Assembly: GCF_030464885.1 (NCBI RefSeq)
Contig: NZ_JALPRJ010000020.1
Span: 62,001 to 126,000 of the forward strand
Length of the DNA: 64,000 nucleotides
From: Caballeronia sp. SEWSISQ10-4 2
Lineage (GTDB): Bacteria; Pseudomonadota; Gammaproteobacteria; Burkholderiales; Burkholderiaceae
Direction: 5' to 3'
The notes beneath the pieces were generated by a model. It was not told the DNA's origin. It searched no databases and saw nothing but the letters and a program-made list of their open reading frames with translations. How positions within the stretch are numbered: the stretch's first letter is position 1; every line of letters begins with the position of its first letter. The position numbers were made by a program, and so were the translations under genes. Positions 52,291 to 60,109 of this stretch are shown one piece after another.

Positions 52291-52610
52291 GATTTGTCTC
52301 CTTTCGGGCTTAAGCCTGGTGTCGTCGCGGCCCCTGGGACGCTACCGCAGAGGTGCTGTCGCTAGAATTGGAAAGCGTGTGCCGTGCCGCTGTTTCAGTG
52401 TGGGCGCTTGGCCGGCGGGGCGGCCGTCACGCTGGCTTGCTTCACGACGATCCACATCGGGTCGGCCAGATCGAATGGCATCTGCGCAAGCTTGCGGTTA
52501 AACACACTGGCCGTGTAGTCGCTTGGCGAACAACGCCTTCACATCGTTGCAATAGTCCCCCTGGTCGCGTTGCGGGCCGGCATGCCCGGGCCGTAATCGT
52601 CTGGGAACGT
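52291..52610. other. Intergenic region with a short coding-like fragment
   Basis: On the minus strand about 52505-52385 reads DYTASVFNRKLAQMPFDLAD, PMWIVVKQASVTAAPPAKRP, stop. It looks like the end of a protein but has no start and no family I recognise. The rest is leader for the MFS gene. Confidence 0.35.
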
Positions 52611-53714
52611 TCAGAACGAGTGGCGAATGCCGAGGTCGGCGGCGAACTGGGAGCCAGATACGCCGAAGAGCGCGCCGTTAATCGCGAGGCCGGTGTTCGT
52701 GCGCCCATGATTGTTGACGTAGGCGACCTGGCTATAGAGCGTGGTGCGTTTGGACAGCGAATAGTCGACGCCGAGTGAGCCGAGGATCGAATGGTTGTTC
52801 GAGTCGTTGCCGTCGCGGGTGTACCAGGCGCCTCCGTTGAGGGAGAGGGCGGGTGTGAGCTTGTAGGCAAGGCCGCCGGAGATCACTCGGTTGTCGAAGG
52901 AGCCAGCGACCTTATAGAGGGTGTAGGCGGCATCGACCGTCAGGCGGTCAAAGTAGTAGGTGGCGCCGATGTTCCGCCCGGAAAAGGCAATGGTGCTGGG
53001 GTTCGGGATGGCGGCCGCGGAGCCACCGGAATTGCCGTTATACATCGCGGCGGTGAGAAGCAAGCCGCTGTAGTGAAATACGAGCCCGGCTGAATACTGT
53101 TGTCCGGCTTTGAAGTTTCCCGGAGATCCACCGAATGCGTACATCGCACGGCCCTGGATGCCGGCGATCTCGGGCGACGTATACATGACGGAGTTGGGGT
53201 TGAAAAGGCCGGTGACGATCACGTTGTCGACGTAAGTGACGAGCCCGCTACCAAATTGTTTGAAGTCGCGGGGGTCGTTCGCGTCGACGGACAAAAGGAA
53301 TGGCGAATACTGAAGACCAGCAGTGAGGGTACCGAAGCCTCCGGTGATGCCGACCCACGCCTGGCGACCAAAGAACTCGCCGTTGGAGTTCGCGAATCCC
53401 CCATTGGAGATGTCGATGCCGCTTTCGAGGTCGAAGATGGTGGCGAGTCCACCGCCGAGATCCTCGGTTCCGCGCAGGCCGAAACGGGACGCGTTTACGC
53501 CGGCAGATTGGACGGAAAACTGGTGTCCTTCGCTGGCGCCGGTGGTGAGGTTGAACGTCTTGCTGGTATAGAGGATCGAGGCATCGGTGATGCCGTAGAG
53601 GGTGACAAGACTGTCCGCGTGAGCGGTGGGTGCGCCGGCGAATGTGACGGCGAGTGTGCAGGCGCCGCCGACGGCGTTTCGGATGGCTCGAATGGCGGGA
53701 ATAGTTTTCTCCAT
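52611..53714 (-). CDS. Gram-negative porin (Burkholderiales OmpC type)
   Basis: 367 residues; AAAGGAGACATCCGTC before the ATG. Signal peptide about 1-33 (cleavage after AHA), mature start DSLVTLYGITDASILYTS, the standard opening of beta-proteobacterial trimeric porins. Other marks: SRFGLRGTEDLGGGLATIFD, FGRQAWVGITGGFGTLTAGL, GATYYFDRLTVDAAYTLYKV and the terminal GIRHSF with the Phe needed for barrel assembly. Sixteen strands are expected. It is placed before the MFS gene in the same direction; together they could bring one substrate through both membranes. Confidence 0.93.
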   Translation of the reverse strand: MEKTIPAIRAIRNAVGGACTLAVTFAGAPTAHADSLVTLYGITDASILYTSKTFNLTTGASEGHQFSVQSAGVNASRFGLRGTEDLGGGLATIFDLESGIDISNGGFANSNGEFFGRQAWVGITGGFGTLTAGLQYSPFLLSVDANDPRDFKQFGSGLVTYVDNVIVTGLFNPNSVMYTSPEIAGIQGRAMYAFGGSPGNFKAGQQYSAGLVFHYSGLLLTAAMYNGNSGGSAAAIPNPSTIAFSGRNIGATYYFDRLTVDAAYTLYKVAGSFDNRVISGGLAYKLTPALSLNGGAWYTRDGNDSNNHSILGSLGVDYSLSKRTTLYSQVAYVNNHGRTNTGLAINGALFGVSGSQFAADLGIRHSF

Positions 53715-54631
53715 GACGGATGTCTCCTTTAGTTGATAGTTTTGTGAATGAATGTCGTCATACCGGGGTGAACGGTGGTGTGGTTTGGTGTCGTCGCGTC
53801 CAGTGGAATATTGCGAGTAGACGCGACACAGAACGGCGCGTCGTACATGCTTTCATACAATTTGGATACCTAATCATACTGCAGGCACTCACCGATCCCT
53901 TCACCCTGGTTTGGCAGATCAGCTCGGAACTGGGCAGGCCGCCACCTGACAAATAGTCCGGCACCCAGCAGAAAATTCCGCGCTTCTGCTTGTGCCGCCA
54001 ACCCGCCCCGACCACGCTACGCGGCGATCATCTTGCGTAGGTCGGTGCCGATTCGACAGTGTCGCTGTTGCACAATCTCCGGTTCTATTTACGCACAATT
54101 CACCTGTGGGAATTTGATCCGCGCCGCCGGAATTTGTACTTTACGCGCCACATCTCGACGGACGGCATGCCCACCAGCCGGATCAACGGCGACGGCCCGC
54201 GCAACGCTGTGCGTCGCGGCGTGCCACAAGCCAGCCTGAGGCCGACCGACATTCGTCGATTGGCAACTGTGCAGGTGTGATCCGCTTGCGCGGACGGAGG
54301 GGACCATTCCATTTGTGAAAGTTGCCCATCAAGCGTGAAACAACGCGGCGTTCTCGGTATTTCGAACGGCGCCACAGTGCCCATTTGTTCTTCAAGCCCG
54401 CTATCGCTACAAGGAAAAAATCGTCGCGAAAGAGAAAACGCGCCGAACGTGGGTACTCTTCCGTTCGCCAACGCGATACCATCGGGTAAATTCCCAAGCG
54501 CGGCGCGTTTGGTCAGAATAGCGAGATCTTCGCGCTAGTGAAGTTTGTGCTTGCTGCTGCGACACGCTTCGGTGTCCACATGTGCATTACCTCCCGCAGC
54601 GAACCATCTCAAGTGACGATCCGTATATAGA
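53715..54631. other. Intergenic region with a repeat shared with 58.2 kb
   Basis: More than 900 bases between the divergent porin and AraC genes. No convincing gene. It carries a 28-base sequence (54123-54150) that recurs with three differences at 58210-58237. The frames at 54033-54280 and 54100-54497 show no family. Promoters for porin and AraC must lie at the two ends; TATATAG (54623-54629) sits immediately before the AraC start. Confidence 0.45.
54123..54150 (+). repeat. Direct repeat, copy 1
   Basis: GCCGCCGGAATTTGTACTTT followed by ACGCGCCA. Copy 2 is at 58210-58237 in the same orientation with 25 of 28 bases identical; weaker similarity extends about 15 bases upstream of both. The copies bracket the AraC, 3-hydroxyacyl-CoA dehydrogenase, hydrolase and cupin genes. 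Confidence 0.75.
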
Positions 54632-55657
54632 ATGCAAGGCTACCTACCCAGTGTTGTGTTGACCGGAGCTGCTGCTCTGCTCGAGGCACTCGGCGTTGAA
54701 CCCGAGTTGGTTGCGACCCGAGCCGATCTACCGGAGCATGCGCTCCGTTCCGCCGACGTGCCGATCCGGGGTGTGCAAGTGCTCCGATTTCTTTCGTTAG
54801 CTGCTGAAGTTACGCAATGCCGGAACTTTGGACTCAGGCTGGCCGAATATCAGGGCCTGGCGGTCCTGGGGCCGATCCTTGTCATGATGCATGGCGCGAG
54901 TACCCTCGGGGAGGCAATGGATACGCTTGCTGAGTTCTACGTACTACACACATCGATGTCTTCTATACGGGCTGTGCGGGATGAACAGGGGATGGTTTTG
55001 ACTTACGACCTGGAAAACGCTTCCGGTCCAGGAGAAGTTCAGGCAGTTGAACTGGGTCTCGCCAACGGCATGCAGTATCTGCGCACAATTTGTGGTACAG
55101 CCTGGCAGCCGGCCGTGGTGCAATTCCGTCATTCGGCGCCTGCGGACTGCACCATGCACAGGCGCATGTTCGGGCCGTCCCTGAAGTTCGATCAGGACAG
55201 AAATGCGATTGGCCTCGATCGCGGTACGGTGACTCGTCCGGTGACGCAACTTCGCCGTAATGCGCATCGTGTGCTCGAGGCACATTTGCGGCGAGAAAGA
55301 GCCCAGGTGGAGGCGCTATGGGCGGTACGTACGCAAACGATGATTCGAGCGCTTTTGCCGTTCACGGACAGTTCGCTCAACGCCATAGCGCGAGCGCTCG
55401 CAACGTCCCCGCGGTCCTTGCAACGTCGCCTCTCAGAGGCCCGCACGACATTCGATGAGCTGCGGGAACAAGTTCGCGAAGATCTCGCCCTGAAGTATGT
55501 GCAGCAATCAAACCTGCGTCTCGCCGAGATCTCTGAACTGCTCGGTTATTCGCAGCAAAGCGCGTTTAGCCGTGCGTTCAAGCGACTGCGGGGCGTGACG
55601 CCCCGGCAGTTTCGAGCAGCGCGTCACGCGGCTGACCCCGGACGTTCTGCTGAGTAG
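54632..55657 (+). CDS. AraC-family transcriptional regulator
   Basis: 341 residues. The N-terminal arabinose-binding-like (PF12625 type) domain occupies about 15-205 (RSADVPIRGVQVLRFLSLAA, NFGLRLAEYQGLAVLGPILV), and the C-terminal double helix-turn-helix about 235-335 (LNAIARALATSPRSLQRRLS, LRLAEISELLGYSQQSAFSR, AFKRLRGVTPRQFRAARH). No good ribosome site precedes the ATG. It converges on the acyl-CoA operon with a 19-base gap between stops. Regulators of this type are often transcribed toward the pathway they control; local control of the operon at 55.7-63.7 kb is inferred. Confidence 0.9.
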   Translation: MQGYLPSVVLTGAAALLEALGVEPELVATRADLPEHALRSADVPIRGVQVLRFLSLAAEVTQCRNFGLRLAEYQGLAVLGPILVMMHGASTLGEAMDTLAEFYVLHTSMSSIRAVRDEQGMVLTYDLENASGPGEVQAVELGLANGMQYLRTICGTAWQPAVVQFRHSAPADCTMHRRMFGPSLKFDQDRNAIGLDRGTVTRPVTQLRRNAHRVLEAHLRRERAQVEALWAVRTQTMIRALLPFTDSSLNAIARALATSPRSLQRRLSEARTTFDELREQVREDLALKYVQQSNLRLAEISELLGYSQQSAFSRAFKRLRGVTPRQFRAARHAADPGRSAE

Positions 55658-55676
55658 CAATAGCCCGCCCTGGGTT

Positions 55677-56603
55677 TCACGCGGTGACGAACGTTGGATT
55701 CAGGAATTCCGGATCAGGATATCGATAGAAGCCGCGTCCCACTGCCTCGCCGATATACCCGGTGTCGATGAAATGTGTTTTCACGTATTCCGCAATGCGC
55801 CGATGCGTCGAATCGCCCGTACGTTCCGCGAGAGCGCGCGTAACGTTATAAACAGTCGTCATGCCGATTCCGTCGAGAATGCCGAATGGACCAATTCGAT
55901 CCGCCTTCGCAATCATCCACGCCTTGTCGATCGTCTGGACGTCGGCGACCTCGTTGACCAGCAGACTCAGTGCGGCGATCAACATCGGAATGAGCATGGT
56001 ATTCAGCAGGTAGCCGGGCTGCTCCTTGCGCAGCGGTAGAGGCACCATGCCAATACGGTGTGCGAACTGCACCATGTGCGCGAATACGGCGGGGTCGGTG
56101 CCCGGATGTCCCATGATTTCGGCGATGTTGTTCTTCCACACTTCATGCGCGAAATGCAGGCTCAGCACGCGCTCGGGCCGGTCGGTGAACATGGCGAACT
56201 GGCTTGGCATCAGCGTCGACGAGTTGCTCGCAAAGATGGTGCCGACCGGCGCTACAGCCGACAGTGAACGGTAGAAAGACTGCTTGATTGCCAGATCCTC
56301 GGGGATGGCTTCGATGACGAGGTCCGTGCCGGCAACGGCCGAACTGAGGTCGGTATTGCCCTCGAGGCGTGCCAGCGTGGCTTCGATCTGCTCGCGAGAA
56401 GCGCCGAGGTCCGCAGCGTAGACGCGCCCTAGCGCATCAAAACGGGCGTTCGCGCGATCGAGGCAGGCGGTATCGACGTCGTAGGCTACGACGTCGATAC
56501 CGGAAAACGCGCACTGAAAGGCGATCTGCGCGCCCAGCACGCCGGTGCCGGCCACCATGACGCGTGCGATCGGCTGATTGTAGTTTGGGGAATGAGTAGG
56601 CAT
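55677..56603 (-). CDS. 3-hydroxyacyl-CoA dehydrogenase
   Basis: 308 residues from the ATG of MPTHSPNYNQ; a GTG 22 codons earlier overlaps the hydrolase stop and is a possible alternative. NAD-binding GTGVLG (19-24) near the N-terminus, acidic end of strand 2 in VVAYDVD, IEAIPEDLAIKQSFYRSLSA, catalytic His in LHFAHEVWKNN (usual HFFNPV), and the helical 3HCDH domain with IDKAWMIAKADRIGPFGILD. The His motif differs from fatty-acid enzymes, so the substrate may be an unusual hydroxyacyl-CoA. It ends the minus-strand operon and could compensate for the 3HCDH fragment left at 63.7 kb. Confidence 0.88.
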   Translation of the reverse strand: MPTHSPNYNQPIARVMVAGTGVLGAQIAFQCAFSGIDVVAYDVDTACLDRANARFDALGRVYAADLGASREQIEATLARLEGNTDLSSAVAGTDLVIEAIPEDLAIKQSFYRSLSAVAPVGTIFASNSSTLMPSQFAMFTDRPERVLSLHFAHEVWKNNIAEIMGHPGTDPAVFAHMVQFAHRIGMVPLPLRKEQPGYLLNTMLIPMLIAALSLLVNEVADVQTIDKAWMIAKADRIGPFGILDGIGMTTVYNVTRALAERTGDSTHRRIAEYVKTHFIDTGYIGEAVGRGFYRYPDPEFLNPTFVTA

Positions 56604-56665
56604 GAGTGACGGGTACGGTGCGTAACGTATATCGGATGGGCCGGATCTTTTGCCGGTACGAGGAT

Positions 56666-57547
56666 TCACGCCAACGGCGAGGCGGCGAGATGGGCGAGCA
56701 GCAATGGGATGATCCGGTCCGGCGCTTCTTCCGGGAGCCAGTGACTTACCCCCTCGAGTATTTCGAAACGGTAGGGCCCGTCGACACAGCCGCCCGTGAG
56801 CAGTGCGGCTTCGCGGCCCAAGGCGCGGTCTTCGGATCCCCAGATGTAGAGCGTCGGAACGGCAATGCGGCCCGCGGGATAAGACAGGTCGTCGGGGAGC
56901 GCGCGATACCAGTTCAACGTCGCGGAAAGCGCACCCGGTTCGCTGAGACGCCGCACGTTTTCGTCCACGAGCGAAGCTGGAACGCGTCCCGCGTATGCGG
57001 CCCGCAGCGCCGCAGCGCCGTCCGCCAGCAGGCGTTGCTCTGCGACACCGCCTGGTTGACGAAAGGCGCGAACATAATCCAGGCGCTGGTATTGGTCTTC
57101 ATGACGGAGCGCCGCTTGCAGCGCTAACGGATGTGGCGTCGCAAGCACGCACAGCGAACTCACGCGGTGTGCATGCGTCGAGGCGAGCCCCCACGCAACC
57201 AACCCGCCCCAGTCGTGAGCAATCAAATGAAAGCATCCTGCGCCCAGTTGATTGGCGAATGCCAGGATGTCCGACTGGAGATGCCCGGCTGAGTAGGACG
57301 CAATGTCCCTCGGCTGGGCGTTCTCAGCGTAGCCGCGCTGATCCACAGCGACTGCCCGGTAGCCTGCCGCGCCGAGCGCGACCAGAATCTCGCGCCAACA
57401 GTCGGCGAATTCCGGCCACCCATGCAGCAGGAGAACGCACTCCCCGCTCCGCGGCCCCGCGGCCAGGGCTGTGTGGGTATGTGGCCCACAGGCCAATGTC
57501 AGCTCCTCCAGGGACGGGAGCGGTGCGGAGGGTGCAAGGTGGGTCAT
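56666..57547 (-). CDS. Epoxide-hydrolase-like alpha/beta hydrolase
   Basis: 293 residues. Features of the epoxide hydrolase/haloalkane dehalogenase branch: oxyanion HGWPE (42-46), nucleophile Asp112 in LIAHDWGG, GYRAVAVDQRGYAENAQP, and catalytic His269 in GVSHWLPEE; the acid is likely the Asp of WGSEDRAL. An Asp nucleophile rules out a plain esterase. It is the second-last gene of the operon, 51 bases after the cupin gene, with a four-base overlap possible to the dehydrogenase. Substrate unknown; opening of an epoxide or C-C cleavage product of the cupin enzyme are possibilities. Confidence 0.88.
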   Translation of the reverse strand: MTHLAPSAPLPSLEELTLACGPHTHTALAAGPRSGECVLLLHGWPEFADCWREILVALGAAGYRAVAVDQRGYAENAQPRDIASYSAGHLQSDILAFANQLGAGCFHLIAHDWGGLVAWGLASTHAHRVSSLCVLATPHPLALQAALRHEDQYQRLDYVRAFRQPGGVAEQRLLADGAAALRAAYAGRVPASLVDENVRRLSEPGALSATLNWYRALPDDLSYPAGRIAVPTLYIWGSEDRALGREAALLTGGCVDGPYRFEILEGVSHWLPEEAPDRIIPLLLAHLAASPLA

Positions 57548-57597
57548 CGACGTGACCTCCGTGAGGCAGGTGCGTGGGTCATATCCGTCGCCGTCGC

Positions 57598-58104
57598 TTA
57601 GCGGCCGTCCCGGCGGCCGATCAGGTCGATCTCAGGCACCTGATGGGCTTTGCAGTACTCCTGATAGCGGTTCAACGCCGTCCGCCACGTTTCGACGAAC
57701 GTGACATTGCCGTTTTCGTCGAGGAAGTGGAGTTCTCCGGTCGACACCACGAGCGCCATACCATTATCGTCTTCGGAGAGATTCGTGAACGAGTGTGACG
57801 ACTCCGAGGGCTCAAAAACGAAATCACCGGCTTGCGCGATCCAATCGTGCTGGTCGTATTTCCAGCGACCGCTGAGTGTGTAGACCATCACCGTGCCGGT
57901 ATGGCGATGAATATGCGCGCCTTCGCCTTTGGCCGCCTTCATGAGCAAGACCACTTCGCCCGTGACGGGGTTGATTTTGAAGTACTTGAGCAGAATCTTG
58001 TCGTTGATCGGCGCGAAGGGAATCCACGGCGTGGCGTTTCCAGCGATATGGACCGTGTCGATCGCGGAAACATCGTTGAGGGCTTGCGTCGCTTCTGCGT
58101 TCAT
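57598..58104 (-). CDS. Cupin-domain protein, 2,4'-dihydroxyacetophenone dioxygenase-like
   Basis: 168 residues from the ATG preceded by CGGAGACG; a longer frame upstream crosses a repeat and is not coding. Two cupin motifs with metal ligands are visible: GEGAHIHRHTGTVMVYTLSG (H64, H66, H68) and FEPSESSHSF (E98/E101, H104). The opening WIPFAPINDKILLKYFKINP and the closing VETWRTALNRYQEYC fit the family of the Fe-dependent dioxygenase that splits 2,4'-dihydroxyacetophenone into 4-hydroxybenzoate and formate. A C-C-cleaving dioxygenase is plausible; a non-catalytic cupin is the alternative. Confidence 0.82.
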   Translation of the reverse strand: MNAEATQALNDVSAIDTVHIAGNATPWIPFAPINDKILLKYFKINPVTGEVVLLMKAAKGEGAHIHRHTGTVMVYTLSGRWKYDQHDWIAQAGDFVFEPSESSHSFTNLSEDDNGMALVVSTGELHFLDENGNVTFVETWRTALNRYQEYCKAHQVPEIDLIGRRDGR

Positions 58105-58209
58105 GGAATACGTCTCCGATTGTGTTGGGGGCTGGGCGTGCGCAGCGCGAACCGTGCGCAATCTCCAGTTCCCATTCAATCGCAAGTCACCCGCCGGAGC
58201 TTGACCTGT

Positions 58210-58237
58210 GCCGCCCAAATTTGTACTTCACGCGCCA
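58210..58237 (+). repeat. Direct repeat, copy 2
   Basis: GCCGCCCAAATTTGTACTTC followed by ACGCGCCA, 25/28 identical to 54123-54150 and in the same orientation. It lies just upstream of the cupin gene start, so it could also be part of that promoter. An insertion-sequence end is another possibility. Confidence 0.75.
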
Positions 58238-58404
58238 AGTGTTTCTCGTTGGACGGGAAGGAAAGTGCAGTCCTGTAAAAGGCAATCGGTAAGCGCCCCT
58301 GCGAAGTGGCGCTATCTGTCAATTTGAAGCTGGCGGCATGTGTGAGCGCCTCGCTCGATTGCCATCCTCTTCAATATCGCGCCAAACGCTATGGTTGTAA
58401 TGCG

Positions 58405-58488
58405 GAGGATTTTTAGCGACGTGGAAGCGGGGGCCGAGATGATCGCAGGCGCGGCACGAAATCCGCGTCCGCTTCGCTAAAAATCCTC
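58405..58488. repeat. 84-bp element bounded by perfect 15-bp inverted repeats
   Basis: GAGGATTTTTAGCGA (58405-58419) and TCGCTAAAAATCCTC (58474-58488) are exact inverted copies around a 54-base GC-rich centre. It resembles a miniature inverted-repeat element or mobile hairpin. It lies between the cupin gene and a nitronate monooxygenase remnant. No target-site duplication could be fixed. Confidence 0.85.
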
Positions 58489-58518
58489 TGAGCGGAACCG
58501 CTCCGCGGGCGCCATCAG

Positions 58519-58755
58519 TTACGGGCATTGAATCAGGGCGAAGACCGTGAGGTCGCAGATGGGAGTGATGGCGGTGTTGCGCACGGACTGCATGCACAGT
58601 TCGGTATCGGTCGGTCCGGCCTCTACCAGTCGGCGTTTGTAGTCGGCGTGGGCCAGATCTCCTTGGCCAGGGCGAAGCGCGTGCCGACCATCACGCCGGA
58701 GGCGCCCATCGCGAGTGCCGCGGCGAGTGGTGAGTTCGCAGTGAGGCGCAATGTG
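58519..58755 (-). pseudogene. Nitronate monooxygenase C-terminal remnant, frameshifted
   Basis: Just after the CoA-transferase stop one frame reads NSPLAAALAMGASGVMVGTR then FALAKEIW; the neighbouring frame continues ADYKRRLVEAGPTDTELCMQ, SVRNTA, and stops at 58519. This is the FMN-phosphate region and following helix of NMO/2-nitropropane dioxygenase family proteins (GGGLAAALALGADGVxMGTRFxATxE..H..YKxxLVEA..TDTELxxRxxRNTAR). The first ~200 residues and the end are missing and one frameshift lies inside. Confidence 0.8.
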
Positions 58756-58757
58756 CG

Positions 58758-59966
58758 TCAAACGACGCCGTCAGCCTTCAACCGTGAGAGCCGGTCGTCC
58801 GACATCCCGAGCATCGACTGAAGAACGTCCTTCGTGCCTTCCCCGAGTTGCGGCGGGGCGCTTCGTACCGGCAAGCGCGCACCGTCGAAACGGTAGGGCG
58901 GAGCGAGGACATGCGTGCTGCCGGCCTCCGGGTGCGGCTGCGTCGTCACGAGCCCGGCGTCCGTCGCGCGCCTGGAGGTGAGCGCCTCGTGAAGACCGAG
59001 CACTTCGCCACATGGAATGCCGGCCTGAGTCAGGCGCTCCAGCAAGACCCGGCGCTCTCTCCGGGCGATCTCGCGGTTGAGTTCGGGAACGAGAGCCTCG
59101 CGGTTCGCCGCACGGCCGATATTTGTCTGGAACCGCTCGTCTTCCGCAAGATCCGGGCGTTCGATCACATCGCGACAGAAGCGCGTGAACTGACTGTTGT
59201 TACCGACGGTGATGACGAGCGGTCCATCGGCCGCTTCGAATACACCGTAAGGCACGATCGAAGGATGCGCGTTTCCGTAGCGTGGCGGATCCTCGCCCAT
59301 GATCAGCGCTTCCAGCCCGTAGTACGAGGTGATCATCAACCCGCAATCGAACAGCGCCATCTCGATGTGGCTTCCCTTGCCAGTTTTCTGACTTTCGAAG
59401 AGCGCGGCGAGTACCGCCTGCGCGGAGTACATTCCGGTGAAGATGTCGACGGCGGCAACGCCGAACTTTAAAGGCGGCCGATCGACTTCACCGTTGAGCG
59501 CCATCAGCCCCGCTTCCCCTTGAATCAACAAATCGTAGCCGGGACGCGTAGCTTCCGGTCCCGTGCGGTCGTAGCCGGAAATCGAGCAGTAGATCAGGTT
59601 CTCGTTTTCCTGTTTCAGTTGCTCGTATCCGAGGCCCAGCTTTTCCGCGCCGCCGAACTTGAAGTTCTGGATCACGACGTCGCACCCCTTCGCAAGATCC
59701 CGCGCAATCTGCTGGCCCTCGGCGGTTTGCAGGTCGAGCGTCACGGAGCGCTTGTTGCGATTGACGCTGTTGAAATAGGCCGTCTCGGTCGAACCGACGC
59801 GTAAGCCCCAATCGCGGGTGTCGTCGCCGCGCTTCGGGTGCTCGATCTTGATGACTTCGGCGCCGAGGTCGCCCAGCACCATGCCGCACCACGGCCCGGC
59901 AAGTACCCGGGAGAGATCGAGAACGCGGATGCCGGCGAGCGGCAGGGAGGAGGTCAGGTTAGACAT
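58758..59966 (-). CDS. CaiB/BaiF CoA-transferase family protein
   Basis: 402 residues, standard length for class III CoA transferases. Signatures: LAGIRVLDLSRVLAGPWCGM, LGDLGAEVIKIEHPKRGDDT, NRNKRSVTLDL, YDRTGPEATRPGYDLLIQGE and the catalytic Asp174 in AAVDIFTGMYSAQAVLAALF. It moves CoA from a donor acyl-CoA (often succinyl-CoA) to an acid, which would activate the pathway substrate. It is downstream of two acyl-CoA dehydrogenases and a small remnant ORF, and immediately before the NMO remnant. Confidence 0.93.
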   Translation of the reverse strand: MSNLTSSLPLAGIRVLDLSRVLAGPWCGMVLGDLGAEVIKIEHPKRGDDTRDWGLRVGSTETAYFNSVNRNKRSVTLDLQTAEGQQIARDLAKGCDVVIQNFKFGGAEKLGLGYEQLKQENENLIYCSISGYDRTGPEATRPGYDLLIQGEAGLMALNGEVDRPPLKFGVAAVDIFTGMYSAQAVLAALFESQKTGKGSHIEMALFDCGLMITSYYGLEALIMGEDPPRYGNAHPSIVPYGVFEAADGPLVITVGNNSQFTRFCRDVIERPDLAEDERFQTNIGRAANREALVPELNREIARRERRVLLERLTQAGIPCGEVLGLHEALTSRRATDAGLVTTQPHPEAGSTHVLAPPYRFDGARLPVRSAPPQLGEGTKDVLQSMLGMSDDRLSRLKADGVV

Positions 59967-60009
59967 GGCAAATCCAGATTGATAGGGGGTCGTGGCGAGG
60001 AGGTCACTG

Positions 60010-60105
60010 CTAGTGCGACTGTTGAGCTGCCCTTGGACGCAAGGCGAAGAAGTCGACGGGATGCTTGTCGAAGACGACGCGAATCCCTTCGGCCGCTTCG
60101 TTCAT
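60010..60105 (-). pseudogene. 31-codon ORF, probable enoyl-CoA hydratase C-terminal stub
   Basis: GGAG followed nine bases later by ATG 60105 gives MNEAAEGIRVVFDKHPVDFF then ALRPRAAQQSH. The start resembles the last helix of enoyl-CoA hydratases (xxEAxEGIRAFxEKRxPxF). It lies between the acyl-CoA dehydrogenase and the CoA-transferase, where a hydratase gene would be expected. Translation is possible since the ribosome site is good, but the catalytic body is missing. Confidence 0.4.
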
Positions 60106-60109
60106 GGTC

